The position numbers were made by a program, and so were the translations under genes. This document shows, in pieces, positions 1 to 12,427 of a stretch of 64,000 bases of DNA; within the stretch, counting starts at the first letter, position 1; the number at the start of each line of letters is the position of its first letter. The notes below the pieces were generated by a model. It saw only the letters and a list, made by a program, of their open reading frames with translations. It had not been told where the DNA came from and did no database searches. Source of the stretch: Eulemur rufifrons (Eukaryota > Chordata > Mammalia > Primates > Lemuridae); the NCBI RefSeq assembly GCF_041146395.1, contig NC_090989.1, positions 49,378,501-49,442,500 on the forward strand, given 5' to 3'.

Positions 1-1051
1 CAGTTTTAAATTCACTAAATATTAGAGTTCTTGGGTATTGCATGTTATGAAGCAATTTTTCATACTCAATACATAGCCAGTTATCTAAAATAAACTAAGA
101 TAGAATAAACAAACTAATAAACAAATCCAACATTCCACCAAGGCATATGGGCTATTCCTTTATATCCTGCTGAGGTAGAGGATACCATGGTATCCTGCAG
201 GAGGAGTTGCCCGGAAGGATCCTGCTGATTTATCATAATTGCTCTTCTCTGAATTTTTAAATGTTACTTAAAGCATTCTTTCTTCATAGCTGATAATTAC
301 AATTTATCTGGGCTATGTCTCTGTTTTATGCTTTTCATTAATTTTATCTGGTACATCGTGACCTCTTTGTTATTTCAAATTAAAACCTTTCCTTGGTTTT
401 GCCTTTTTTTTTTTTCTATTTTGGACCTATTCTTATGTTCGATTAATTGTATTATTTTTCAAATGTAATAATTAGCCAAAAATAGTACCCTTCAGACTCT
501 GTTCTACTTGGACTTTGGGGTCAATTTGACCTGCGTTAAATTAGCCATTTAATAACTAACCTGCCTGGGGCAAATTAATTAACAGCTCTCAATGTTAGTG
601 TCTACGTCTCCTTCAGTTCTCACTTCACAGAGTTGTGGTAAACAAAATTTGTAGTTAAATTTAGTTTATGAAGATATTTGGATGTTTATCATGGTTCCTA
701 GTGCATTTTAATTAGTTTATAAATGGCAGATGATAGTACTTTTAGGCTTCCTGTATGCCCCAAGATCTTTCTTTCTTCAGAATATTACCGTACATTGTCC
801 CCTTACAAATATTTTCTGTGCATATGAGTTTTAGTTTATTTTTTAGGCTCATCTAAAAGTATCCTTTACAGACAGAACTTTGCTAGCCATTCTACCTAAT
901 GAGGGGCCTCCTTCTATTGTTTTCTGCCTTACTTCTTTGATTTCTCATTCGAAAACTCACCATAATTTGTAGTCATTTTGGTTTTTTTTCAAGTGCATTT
1001 TTATTTTTCACCAAGAATGAAAACATTATGAGGATAGGAATTCTTTCACTT
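1..1051. other. AT-rich non-coding stretch
   Basis: No gene, RNA or clear repeat can be supported here. All frames are closed by frequent stops and there is no recognisable transposon end. Composition is AT-rich with short T runs. Confidence 0.5.
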
Positions 1052-1109
1052 GTCCTTCTTTTCTTCCTTCTTTTTCTTGTTTTCTTTCTTTTCTCTCTCT
1101 CTTTTTTTA
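1052..1109. repeat. Polypyrimidine tract
   Basis: An almost uninterrupted run of C and T (CTT and CT units, broken by a few G) about 58 bases long. It is low-complexity sequence. No splice acceptor or exon follows it. Confidence 0.8.
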
Positions 1110-1119
1110 CTACCCATAT

Positions 1120-1175
1120 CCCCATTAGCTAATACAATGCCAAGAAGGTAGTAGGTGTTTAATAAACATATGGAT
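1120..1175 (+). mobile_element. Probable L2/MIR 3' tail fragment
   Basis: The segment around GTAGGTGTTTAATAAAC resembles the shared 3' tail of L2 and MIR elements, which ends with a stretch about yearly-type AATAAA sequence. It is too short to say which family. Confidence 0.35.
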
Positions 1176-2049
1176 AGTTTTCATCAGTATTCTTTTCCAA
1201 TTTACTCCAAAAGTTATTTATTTTACTGCAGTGTAGATTTTATTTTTGTCAATTTCTAAAGATTTCACTCCTCTAATGATCCAAATTTTTTCATTATTTC
1301 GTAACTGTCAATCTTCTCATTTCAGTCTCTTGCTTTAACATCTTTTTCATCTCTTTCATTTCCTTAAGATGATGCTGTCAAAAGTATACCTTTTATTTTT
1401 CTGAGAATATATTGCATTCCCCTCTACTATTTTTCTTCTTATATGTTTTACATGGTATAATTATTATTTATTTTATTTATTCAACTTTTTCATGGGTTCC
1501 ATGGTGACTTTATTGTTATTTATTCATTTTTACATAAGATCAAGTGTTTCCAGATCTGACCAAATAGTGTGACTGCATGATTGAACTAACTCTTTCAGTG
1601 TCCTTTCACTGTTTATCTGAATGATGTTGAAGGCTTCCTGTGATCTTAACCTACAGAGGAATATTATATATATGGGATATATTTATGTTTATAATATGTA
1701 TGTTTATGTGTGTGTATATATATGCATAAAAACTATCTAACATCTATGTGCTATTTATGTCTGTCTGTCTATCCACAAAATTTAGTTTTTCATAGTCTCT
1801 AGGAGTCTAGGAAAAGAACTAATGCTAAACACTTTCAGTAGAGGACACTCTCTTTGACTAATTTTTCTCTTTCCTTGTCCCATGATCTTTACAAATCTAG
1901 AATAACAAGTATTAAAATTTTATATTCTATACACTGATGTGGAAAAAGAATTAGCATTTTTTTCTATAAGAATCTTGGCAAGCTAAGAGTTTATATTTCT
2001 GCTGAGGATAATATAAAACAAAGCCAAAAGTTAAGAACAAACACAAAAC
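1176..2049. other. AT-rich non-coding stretch
   Basis: No feature is supported apart from a short TA/TG alternating region near 1660-1735. It looks like unique or heavily decayed sequence. Confidence 0.45.
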
Positions 2050-2460
2050 CCAAGAGTTGACAAAGATATCTGAGTTTTTCTTCAAGTCTGAGACAGTTTC
2101 AGAGGATCCAAGGCCCTTTTGGGTACTGTGTATATGCCATGTAAGCCGCTCTGATCCAGTCTCACTTTTGTTTATGCTGCCCTTGTCTTGGAGAATTATC
2201 TGTATGGGTTACATAAAAGTTATCACCAGCCCTCTGGCTTCTATCTGGTTTTCCAGCAGATAACCTATAGGAAGTTTAAAGGAAAGAGAAGAGTGAGATT
2301 GAGGCTATGTATTCCCCTGAGATCTCTCTACTGGGTCACCTTGGCTCCTTAGATTGGTATCAGTTGACCTAGACAATAGATCACCTTCTAAATTCTGGTA
2401 ATAGCTTCCTTCCTTTGTTAGTTGAAGCTGCAGCTCATCTTCCTGATTTCTGAATTCTCA
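2050..2460 (+). other. Unassigned, possible ancient interspersed repeat
   Basis: Base composition is more balanced than its surroundings. The stretch near 2310-2345 around CTACTGGGTCACCTTGG looks like a dispersed mammalian repeat I have seen before but cannot name. A 68-codon plus-strand frame at 2057-2263 has no family resemblance and is probably chance. Confidence 0.25.
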
Positions 2461-2489
2461 CTGTCTTAATGGGTGATTATTTGATACAT

Positions 2490-2840
2490 CCAGTACTTAC
2501 TTACGTTGCTATAATCTTCTGAAGACTCTTCAGCTGGTAAAACTCAGGATGTGGTCTATAACCAACATAGATAGTACCAGTTGCAGCTCCAACTCCGCCA
2601 TCCAGTTTGATCTCCAATTTGGCACTTTTAGCCTGGCAAACAACCCTGAATCTCAGCCATCCTCCATCCAATCTGCAGCTGAAGATATTCCCAGCAACTT
2701 GCTATAAGATAGCTCATCCTTAGCCAGAGTAGCTCTTTGAAAACTTGCTGTCTCTTGCCAATAACTTCTAATTTACCCTGCTGTGATACATAGATCACTG
2801 AGAGTCTGCCTAAAGAAGAAAGGAGCCAATGAATCCACAT
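2490..2840 (-). other. Possible decayed coding remnant, unrecognised
   Basis: On the minus strand, different frames are open in succession. A 70-codon frame lies at 2628-2840, and a second frame over about 2500-2640 reads glycine- and tyrosine-rich protein-like sequence. The pattern could be a frameshifted pseudogene or an old transposon fragment. I do not recognise the family, and chance remains likely. Confidence 0.15.
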
Positions 2841-5800
2841 TTGATGGAGGATGATAGTTAGTTTAGCAGTATTTAACTAAGTATCCTTGCACCCGCATTG
2901 TCCATTTCTAAACTACCATTTGAGAGGTACAACCTTGCTCCAACCCTATGATGAATGCAGGAACTCTTATAAGGGGATTTCACTTTCCTAGGTATCACCA
3001 GCTGTATCTATACTTTGCAGAACAATGTTCTAACCACCTCCACTCCTGTCCATTCAGAAACTATCATGATGAAATGTCTACATGAAATATATAATTTATG
3101 AGAGAGGAAATTAAAAACTTTATTGGTTACATATGTAATTTAAAAAAAAAAATGTTACGTTGGTTTTCTGTTTAACTTGGCCTCTGCTCTAGATAAGCAT
3201 TGTGTCCAAAATAGTCAAATTTTTAGTTATTTTGCTAGCCAGTTTGGGACAAATTGGAATTTTCTCAGTGTAACAGAGGTTTTGTCCCTGATTTAAGATC
3301 TTTCCTACAGAGAATTGTTTGTGCTATGACAGGGAAAAAAAAAATCATTCAGGGGCAATCCCTGTTGCTCGCAGGTGCTATTGTTATGGCTACACATAAT
3401 TTTTGTTCCTCTATTTTTCTAAAAAATATTGCTTCTTGGAGATAAAATATCTCCTAGGGTAGGGTTGCCTGTATTTTCCATATTACAAATTATACTCTAG
3501 ACTTCGCTATACTAGGTGATTTAGGATATGATTTATTGATGTCTGGGTTATTTTTAACCCCCTATTGGGAAGCCAGTCAGAATAAAGACCAGCTACCCAC
3601 AGACTTTCATTAGTTGTAACTTTCATTTACTGCAGTGTCAGAATTTGATCTTTTACTGAAGCAAAAGTGGCTTCTATTGGAAGATGCAGAGTTGCCCATA
3701 AAGTACCTTTACCACTAACTTGCATCCCATTGGAATCTTTGCCAACAAATTTTAAAGATTTTAAATGGATTCTCTTCATTTATTTTACATAGCACTGAAC
3801 TGCTTTTGCAAACATGTGAACTATGTGTTGGCAGTTGAAAAATTCTTTCAATATGACACCATCTTCACTAAGTCTAGAAGAAATTCTTATATTCAACATT
3901 GGGTTCTCACCATGTTCTAATATTAATGCTAAAGAAGGTTCTCCACTATTTTTTTTTTTCACTTTGGAATATTCAGTGAGTTCTTGGGATGGTGATTTTG
4001 AGTACTATTCTTCTGTCATCTTTTTTGGAAGTTCTTGAGCTTGATTTGGAGAAATAAGAAAAGATTAGAAAGGAAAGGAGAAGCTGAATGATCTTCCAAA
4101 GAAAATAGTAGTGGCAAACACATACAAAGTCTCCAAAGTAGATCATCATGTTAGATAATATGTTCTTTGGTATATTCTCAGAAATATAATGAAATATTTC
4201 AATAACAACCATATATAAAATTTAAGAAATTGACAATAATCAACGAATTTGCTTTCTATATAAGAATTCATAATAGAATAATACATAACACTTTTCTAGA
4301 TTTATTGTTCATAAAGTTATACAATGAAAACTTTACTGGCTTTAAAAGATATATAGCTGGAAAACAATCATTTTAACCTCAAGTGTATTTCCCTAAAATT
4401 CTAAATGTCTTGTTCTTTATATAATAAGAAGATTCTGCACAATCAATAGTGAATATGCTAGCCATGGTAATAAAGAAAACCATCCTATAAATTTGTAGGT
4501 GAAACTATAGTGAGTATTAACACAACAGAAAGCTACTGAGAGGCTATATTATGCATTTGAAAGGCATCTGTTGACATACTAGGCAATTTGCCATATAAGG
4601 AAGAGCAAGGTATGCACATTTTCCCCCATGCAATCTCATACGAGAACTCAAAGTTAAATTCATCATATGAAAGGATGTAGCTCCTTCAGAGTAACTGTAT
4701 TTTTGAAATCTCATTATTAAATTCTAAATAGGATTATCTCTTTTTAAAGCTCTGATCACTGGTTGGGGAAAACTATTCTCCTGAAAAATTTTCTAAGATG
4801 TTATTTTTATTATATACTTCATAAGTAAGAATTAATCAAATTTATTTAAATTCCTCAACCTTCCCTATTTATCAGCCTCTTTTCCACTATTATCTATCAC
4901 TAGGCTCATAGTAAGATGAAATAATAAAAGAGATATTACTCTCCCAGGTATACTGCTTGAAATATCACATCATTTGCTTTGGAAACTCATGCTGTTTTCC
5001 TCATGAGTTTCATTTAATGTATTTTACATACATTCCTAACAGGTGTTGAAAAATCCCACTCCCTGCTTATAGAAAGATCATATTTCACAGCTGGAAATGG
5101 TATGTAAATGGAGGGTTATATTTCACCAGAGCAAACACATGTTAAAGCTAGTAATTACAATTTATAGTGCTGTCCTTATGATGTCTAGCAGCCCCTTGGC
5201 TCGCCTACACCATTCATGCTAATTTCAAACAAAAGTTTCCACATGAAAACAAGCATAAATCTTTCAAAGTGGGCATGAAGATACTCTTTGTGAAACTATA
5301 AAAACCATTAAATTGACAATTATAATATTGTATGCATGGTTATATCTTAAACCCATGGATCTATATCATTTAGCAACAGGAATTCAATATGTTACATAAG
5401 TGGCAAGTACTGTTCAATTATCTCCATTATCAAGAGGGAGAGACAAAGTACCAGGAAAGCTAATCAGCCTCTGAAAGGCTAAATGAACAAAACTTGTATA
5501 TTTCCCAAAGAATTATCTGACTAAACTATGTTGGAGAAAATATATAGAGTTGAAAGGAATTATTAATTATTGAGAGATAAAAGGAATTGCTATTTAGTAG
5601 GTGTATATAGAGTCTCCAGTTACTGTCTCTACAGCATCTTGATTTTATTTTCAAAATCCATCATGTCATTATACTATAATGTCATAACTACTTTTTATTG
5701 CCTCCAAACCTCGATTGTAGTGTATATCCTACGATAAAGAATTAATATTCCACCAATCCTTGTTGTATCAAAAATTCTTTCAAATTCTTCCTTTCTCCCA

Positions 5801-7259
5801 TATCATACTTTCTTGGTGATTTATACAGATGGACTTCTCATAATGACTTGGTTTGCTCAATAGCGCTTAGCACATTGTTTTATGACAAGGATGACTTATA
5901 GGTAATTACCCAGTTCTTTGATCTTGAACACCTTATATGCGTGGTAGTCAGTTCCTTTAACTATAAATTGAAGGAATTTAATTAGGGTACCCCTATAACC
6001 CATTTCTGGCCAACATTCATTAGTGTATAATTTAGTTGTTTCCTTTATTATATCCCTTCTGTGTGGGAAAGTAGTAACCATGTAGTTTCCCAGTCAAAAA
6101 AGGAAAAGCATCATTATCCTGTCCTGCACACTTTGATGCTTCCTTCATCCCTTTTAAAAAGGGCCCAAATTTCTACTCAACTGACAAGACTATTTATATT
6201 TGATAATATAATATATTGAATCAAAAAATTCCAGTGTCATAAGTTCACCTTTGAAATGTAGTTAATCCCACCAAACCACTTAAACTAATAATAGGAAAGA
6301 AAAGGATGGTTTCTTAAAGAGATGCTGGACGAGACAAAAGCATTTGTCACTTTGTTTTGGCAACTGAAAAGGACAAAATAAAGTATATTTTATTGTATGT
6401 CCACAATTACAAGCTAGCACTATTATAATATTGCAAGGACTATTTTCTATGAAAAGACATGTACTAAATTCCCAACTGTATAGGAGATATTATTTGCCTA
6501 AAAAATAATCCAAATCCATTATTATAGCAAAGTTCTTCCTATTGGGATTTTACTGTGAAAATAATCTTAAACTTTATTCCTAAAGCATAAGAGAAATAAT
6601 CAAAAAACACTCATTTTACAGGCACTAAGAGATTCTTCTAGTGAATAAATCAAAATTTAGTAAAACATCACTTTACTTTTAGCAAAGGGCATTGCATTAT
6701 GCAGTTTCACCATTCCTTATGCACTACAACTTGAATTTTGCTCTGTAAAACCCAGACATTTTCAGTGAACATTTCAGAAGGATAATACTTACCATACATT
6801 CCTCCTTAGCACCTTTGACATTTTGAAAGTACCATTTTATTCCAAACTTCTTTTCCCCCTTTTAAATATTCAAGCTTAGTTTACTGATGAGCAAGCAAAA
6901 ACCTTGTCTAAACTTTTGGCCGGGATAACTGGCTTTAGGCAATTACTTTATATTTTATGACATCCTAACAATTTACCTTGTGCTATAGCTGCAAAATGTT
7001 TAACATATAAGCAGTTATGATGAAGAGTGCATGCTGCCTGCTGGTGACTTTATTAATGACAAAACTGCAGGACACTCCTCCTAAAAGTTATGCCTATTTT
7101 CTGATTATTAGTATAGGTTAACCCATTCAGTAAGTGGAGCAAGAAACAACATAAATTATATTTATATTCCTGTTTTACACATACAGATAGTTATATAAAT
7201 GGGCAAAAATGCTCCTTGTATTTTGGCCTAAAATTGTTCCATGTCTTTTACTTCTTATC
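2841..7259. other. AT-rich stretch without supported features
   Basis: About 4.4 kb of AT-rich DNA. Short frames occur on both strands (for example 3823-4038, 3973-4212, 5896-6081), but none has a recognisable domain, codon bias or flanking gene structure. No repeat family could be assigned by eye. Decayed repeats may be present. Confidence 0.4.
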
Positions 7260-7740
7260 AGCAGCCAGGATCATCAGTCCAAAGCCCATCAGTGCCAAAC
7301 TCAAATCCTTACAAATCAAATTATTTTAAATATAGTCCAAATAAACATATTTTTAGCCTTTTAGAGCCTGTCTACTTTGCATATCACTAGAAATTTCACC
7401 CCACGTTTGATCAACTTAGATAAGACAAACTCTGTAACTATAAAGGACCTCAAACCATTGGTGCCCTTTAGAACTCTGACCAAGAGGCTCCCCACCTAAC
7501 TGCTGAGTGACATCACCTACATACATTTGCCTTCTCTCTGATTCTTCCTTCTTCCTGGAAACATCTTTTCCCTTTCCCCTTTTGGCTGGTGGTCTTGTGC
7601 CTTGTCTCTGGAAACCTGTTCTCATGAAACCTATTTGAGCACTGCTCATTAAATCTTGCCATGTGTCATCAGCTCTCTGCACCATGTCCCTTCCTTGCTT
7701 GACCCTGAAATTCTCAAGCTTATTACACAGGTAATATATG
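7260..7740 (-). other. Unassigned segment of mixed composition
   Basis: This stretch is less AT-rich than its neighbours. A minus-strand frame of 89 codons at 7416-7685 is rich in Arg, Lys and Gln and resembles no family I know. On the minus strand a TATA-like motif lies near 7437-7445. It may be an old LTR or other repeat. Confidence 0.2.
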
Positions 7741-8729
7741 CATTTTAAATTATAGAATTCCTATATCTTAATCCAAAATTCAGAAACTAAGATGAAGAAG
7801 AAAGCATGACTTACTTTAATTAAAATACTACCTATTAGCTTCTAAGTGAATAAGAATCTAGTATGCTATACTTGTTTATTGTCTGACAATTCATTGAAGG
7901 GAACAGCCTATGGGTAAATATTTTGTTAATGAAATTTTAGTAAGTACTTAAAATTATAAAATAGAACACAAAATGGACCTCTTTTCTCCCTCTCATAAAT
8001 TTGAGACTGCGAGAAAGAAGAAGAAGGTAGAAGAGAATGAGAAAGAGGAGAGGAAAGAGTAAAAGCAAGGACTACCCTTATATGTAAATGAAAAAAGACT
8101 GAAAAAACTGAAGTTCTTGAAGATGATAGTGACCTAAGTCATAGCCATGAAAAGAAAAAAAAATAAATGTACTTTCTTTTAAGTTTCCTAGAGTAAGTAG
8201 ATTATTCGATTTAAGTATTAATCTATCCAAAAGCTTTGTAAAAAGGAAGTTTGCTCTAGCTCTAAAATTAGAAAAAATAAGGTCCATGTCCATCCAACTG
8301 ACATTCTAGTTGTTCAAACCTATAAGCCCAATAGTTTTCTTCTCCTAGAGAAAAGAAAGCTGTAGGGATAAATATTTAGTGCTTAATGTTGGAGTTTTTA
8401 GGACAATTACAGGGTATAATATACCTTTCTTCCAGTTTCTTCTTGCAACCAATAGGGAGATAGAAACAGGAATAAGACAGATGAAATTCAATATCAACTT
8501 TTTTAATGCTCAGTTTGGATTAGAATACTAGATTTTCCTATCTGTGAACAAGTGGCTCAAAAGGAAAGTTTAGAGAGTCTGTACAAAATCTAGTCAGTGT
8601 CTGCCCAAACTCACCCATCAGTGAGGAGTAGCAAAAAGGAGCTCAGTCTTCCTCTCACAGGACTCTTATGTAAACATTGGGCAGTGGCTTAAGATTGTCT
8701 CCCATAGTCAAAAGGAAAGGGCTTGATAT
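7741..8729. other. AT-rich stretch with a purine tract
   Basis: No gene is supported. A purine-rich tract of GA and GAA units occupies about 8004-8063. Confidence 0.4.
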
Positions 8730-8945
8730 CAAAGGAAAAAATGTTCAAATCACAACTTCATTGCTTATGGTCTACATGAACTTGAGAACATTTATTAACA
8801 ATTCTATGCTTCTGTTTCCTCTTTATCTAATATGGAAACAAATCAAAATTTGCTCCAGGAAGTGTTGAGAGACATTAAAAGATCTGCAAAAAGTTAAGCT
8901 TCATAACCGGCACTTAGAAATACTTAAATATTTGGTAGTTTTAGT
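8730..8945 (+). mobile_element. MIR SINE
   Basis: The order of sequence follows the MIR consensus on the plus strand. There is a tRNA-derived start, then the core region with a polypyrimidine segment (TTCTGTTTCCTC) and an ATGGAAA-type motif, then a tail with a CGGCACTTAGAAATA-like segment. It is strongly diverged. MIRs are inactive tRNA-derived SINEs once mobilised by L2. Confidence 0.55.
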
Positions 8946-8955
8946 TGTACCACTG

Positions 8956-8984
8956 TGTAGTAGTAGTGGTAGTAGAGTAGTAGG
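8956..8984 (+). repeat. (GTA)n imperfect microsatellite
   Basis: Imperfect repeats of GTA/TAG about 29 bases long, sitting in the MIR tail flank. Confidence 0.7.
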
Positions 8985-9715
8985 TACTTAGTCATAAAGA
9001 ATAAGTCTGGTACCATTGTTACTCCTTATGGGCATATGATTATTTCCTTATCATAAATTTAGGTACTACTTATATGATATTGAATAGTATATGAAAAAAT
9101 ATCCTAGTTATAAAAATGTAACACCATAATTATCTTCTATAAAAATTATTTTATTGATTTAAAGAATCATCAAAGTAATTTTTAAATATACAGGGTTCAG
9201 AAGAAAAAAAAGAGCAAAAATTATAAGCCTTTTCAATCAACATTCAAATCCTTCTCCCATATTCTGAATTTTTATACTAGGTAATACCCTAGAATTATTT
9301 TCTACATATTTACACATAAACACATGTACACATAAACATATACATACACAGAATTATACATTACATGACATAGTTATGTGCTTTATTCAATCAACATTAT
9401 ATTTAGGGCCTTGTCTCACCTCCTTAATGGTGATATAATGAGGATATTTCATACATTTAAAAAATTTTTCTTTTAATGTGGGATATTCATTTTATTTTTT
9501 AAGTTATTGCCATTTAAAATAAGAAACAAAATCATCAAATCATTATTTTTATACATTTATTTTTGTGCACATATCCACGTATATCTAAAGCATAAACTCC
9601 TAAAAATAGAATTTTGAGCTAAAAATGTACATTAAATATACATTTAATAGATACTGCCAGATTGTCTTCCATAAGTAATATAACCAAGCAAACTTGTCTA
9701 AAGAATTTGTGTCTC

Positions 9716-10049
9716 GGCCGGGCGCGGTGGCTCACGCCTGTAATCCTAGCACTCTGGGAGGCCGAGGCGGGTGGATTGCTCAAGGTCAGGAGTTCGAGAC
9801 CAGCCTGAGCGAGACCCCGTCTCTACTAAAAATAGAAAGACATTATATGGACACCTAAAAATCTATATAGAAAAAATTAGCCGGGCATAGTGGCGCATGC
9901 CTGTAGTCCCAGCTACTCGGGAGGCTGAGGCAGTAGGATCGCTTAAGCCCAGGAGTTTGAGGTTGCTGTGAGCTAAGCTGACGCCACGGCACTCACTCTA
10001 GCCTGGGCAACAGAGTGAGACTCTGTCTCAACAAAAAAAAAAAAAAAAA
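9716..10049 (+). mobile_element. Dimeric Alu SINE of lemur (strepsirrhine) type
   Basis: The element starts with GGCCGGGCGCGGTGG and has both 7SL-derived arms and a poly(A) tail at about 10032-10049. The left arm is nearly intact. The inter-arm linker at about 9829-9879 is unusually long and A-rich (TAGAAAGACATTATATGG and onward), which is the lemur Alu signature. The right arm starts near 9880 and has the lemur-typical stretch TTGCTGTGAGCTA near 9962-9975. A 15-bp target-site duplication flanks it: AAGAATTTGTGTCTC at 9701-9715 and again at 10050-10064. The low divergence and perfect duplication imply a fairly recent insertion by L1 machinery. Confidence 0.95.
9728..9802 (+). promoter_or_regulatory. 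Alu internal RNA polymerase III promoter (A and B boxes)
   Basis: The A box lies at about 9728-9739 (TGGCTCACGCCT) and the B box at about 9791-9801 (AGTTCGAGACC). Both sit in the left arm and match the canonical forms closely. Whether this copy is transcribed cannot be judged from sequence. Confidence 0.8.
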
Positions 10050-10285
10050 AAGAATTTGTGTCTCATTTGTTTTATTCTTGTTAAAAAAACATATGATTAG
10101 TCTTTGCCTTATTGTCATTGGGTGAGTGAAAAAATATTTCAATATTATTTTAATTTCATTCTGTTTGACTATTAGTGACTTTGAGTATCTTTTCATAGAT
10201 GTATTGGTCATTTACATTTATTCTTCGATGAGTTGCTAATTATCACCCATTGCCTATTTTTATAGTTAATTGTCTTTTCTCCAAT

Positions 10286-11284
10286 AAAATTAATAATTAC
10301 TAATATATATATATGAAAGCATATATTAATCTATCATAAGTTATGTTATAAACTCTTCTAGTCTATTTCTTATATTTAACCTTGTATATATCATCTTTTT
10401 TGCCTCTGATATCTGGCAATTATGTAAGTGAGGCATGTATATTTGGGGTGAGAAGGATTGTTGGGGGGGTGGAAAGAAAAATAACAACATTCAGTGATAT
10501 TAAATGAAAAAATTTTAAAATATTCTCCTCATTCTGTTCTATCACCACTTAACTAGATTTAGGTATCTTCACATATTTCTATTTTTAGTTATTCCATGGT
10601 TACCAGAACACTGTAAACAACTAATTCTATATTCATTTCTTGAATTATCACCATTTCATGATTTCCATTGATAATTTTTCTTAGTTCTAATGCTTTTGAT
10701 TTTATGCATGTAATGCAATCTGGCTTAAAATATAGTGTATTTTTATTTTATTTTACATAATAGTTTTAATGACGATTTATCTTGGAAGTTCAATTATGTC
10801 ATCAAGAGCAGTTTCTTTCTAATCTATTCTGCCATCCGCAGAATTAACTTTATCTTTACAGGTTAAAAATTGGTTACTCAGGTTCTAGGCATCAAAAAGC
10901 TCACATAAAATCCAGAAGAAGAAAGAACATGTCGTCTCTTTTAGGAGTTAAACTAGTCTCGCAGGCCCCTCAGGAGTCTTCCTTTTCACTATACATTAGT
11001 TGGGATTAAATCTCATGTTATTCCTGAACTAATTAATTATCAGGAAGATTAATTAGTTTATACTTTGACAAATCCAGGCTTCTGCTGGAGGTGACCACAG
11101 AATCAATTTCTTCTGTAATATGAGGCTTCAAGGGAAGTGTAAATACATGAACCATATTGATACTTGATTAGGAAGCAAAACAATGGGAATGAGTTATATT
11201 AGTAGCCAGCATCATTATAGATTCAAATACAACATGAGAGAATAGCATACTTGTGCTTTCTCTCCTTCCACTGATACCTTTAGT
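10286..11284. other. AT-rich stretch without supported features
   Basis: No gene or assignable repeat. There is a G-rich run at about 10464-10471 and a TAATTA-rich patch near 11020-11060. The patch could be protein-binding sequence but has no further support. Confidence 0.4.
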
Positions 11285-11480
11285 TTTTTAATCTAAAAAT
11301 TATTTTATTTTGAAATATTTTTAGACAAATTTGCAAAATTAGTGCACGTACCCCTTATCCAGTTTCTCCTGATGTTAACATCTTTCATAACCATAATATA
11401 ATGATAAAAACAAAGAAAGTAACATCAGTACAACACTATTAACTAAATTATTATAACTTTAATATTGCTCAGTATATTTT
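11285..11480 (-). mobile_element. L1M 3' UTR fragment, minus strand
   Basis: The sequence from TTTTAGACAAATTTGCAAAA through CCCCTTATCCAGTTTCTCC and GATGTTAACATCTTTCATAA follows the reverse complement of old L1 3' untranslated regions. It is truncated and non-coding. Confidence 0.6.
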
Positions 11481-11884
11481 GTAGTTTGTTTCTGCCAAAT
11501 TTTAAATGGGATACATTAATCTTTTTTCACTGTTTTAAGAACTTCAGATTGTCTCATAATTAATCATATGGATGAGTAAGAAATTAATGCCCTATTTATT
11601 CTACAACTTATTTTTCTACTTTGACAGTCTTCTTTACTACCAAATTTTGTCTTTATTACTTCTACCTTTACATGGTTTATAATACATGGCACTATACTTA
11701 TAAATAAGTCTTTTGTATTTTTTTGTAGAAGAGAAACATTAGATGGACAATATTAATTTCAAAATTTCTAACTATAGTTCTGATTTTCTTGACCAGTATT
11801 TATTCTAGTTAGGAATGGTTTTTTTGAAGAAAAAATAAATTTTACCACAATAATCTGCCTTTTACACCTATATACTAAATTTGA
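11481..11884. other. AT-rich stretch
   Basis: Nothing can be supported. It may continue the decayed L1 or precede the L2 that follows. Confidence 0.4.
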
Positions 11885-12155
11885 AGGTACATCTTATATC
11901 TGATATCTTATGCTTGATTTTCTTCAGTATTTATTTACATTCTCTCTTCTCTTTAATTTATCTTTAGGTCATTTAATTTATTCTCTAGAATTCATACATC
12001 ATCTACTTGTTGACTACAAAATTGTCCACCTAGACCTCTCTTCTGAGTCCCATCTTGTACATATTAATTTCATTACTTTACATTTATCTTAAACCTAATA
12101 TATTCAAAACTAAAATCTTTATTGTTTCAATGAAAATAATTATATTATCTTATAC
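11885..12155 (+). mobile_element. L2 LINE, first part, split by a retroviral LTR
   Basis: Near 12085-12120 the order of motifs (TTATCTTAAACCTAATATAT, then TTCAAAACTAAAATC) matches the L2 segment that carries the CTCAAACTCAACATGTCC-type sequence. L2 sequence resumes after the retroviral insertion at about 13105. Both pieces read in the plus orientation, so they are probably one copy. Confidence 0.6.
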
Positions 12156-12227
12156 TGTTAGATCCAGTTCCCCTTGGCCCCAGGAACAGAGAGGCAGAGT
12201 CACTGAGGCTGCAAAAAGGCAAAGGAG

Positions 12228-12233
12228 TTTATT
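12228..12233 (-). terminator. LTR polyadenylation signal AATAAA
   Basis: TTTATT on the plus strand is AATAAA on the minus strand. It lies about 90 bases downstream of the LTR TATA box and is followed by a GT-rich U5 segment. Confidence 0.65.
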
Positions 12234-12320
12234 AACTAGTCCGGACCAGGGTCCAAATTCCAGAGCACCAACGCAGTGGCCTCTCCAGGAACTAGGACCC
12301 CGCCCTGGGGTAAAGGTTAA

Positions 12321-12330
12321 GCTTTTATAC
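12321..12330 (-). promoter_or_regulatory. LTR TATA box
   Basis: The minus strand reads GTATAAAAGC, a good TATA box, placed between the U3 tandem repeats and the poly(A) signal. Confidence 0.65.
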
Positions 12331-12351
12331 TTTTCTGTATGCTAGTTTTCA

Positions 12352-12427
12352 CACAACACGTTAGTCTGCACATGACAAGTTAGTCTGTACACGACACACT
12401 AGTCTGCACACAACACACTAGTCTGTA
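12352..12427 (-). repeat. Four 19-bp tandem repeats in the LTR U3
   Basis: Four consecutive 19-base units occupy 12352-12370, 12371-12389, 12390-12408 and 12409-12427. Every unit contains the core TAGTCTG followed by CA or TA, and every unit starts CA. They fill the U3 between the LTR start and the TATA box, where retroviral enhancers lie. Confidence 0.9.

Larger units (their letters stand above)
9190..10285 (-). mobile_element. L1M-type LINE fragment, minus strand, split by an Alu
   Basis: Read on the minus strand, the sequence matches in order the 3' part of old L1 elements. The part around 10100-10285 corresponds to the start of the matched region. The part around 9560-9690 is the segment often paraphrased as GGGTCAAAGGGT-like sequence, here decayed. 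The part around 9330-9560 is further downstream. The Alu at 9716-10049 interrupts it cleanly between two target-site copies. No open frame survives. Confidence 0.65.

Noticed and set aside
12055..12345. 96-codon plus-strand frame crossing L2 and LTR
   Set aside because: It spans an insertion junction and runs antisense to the LTR.
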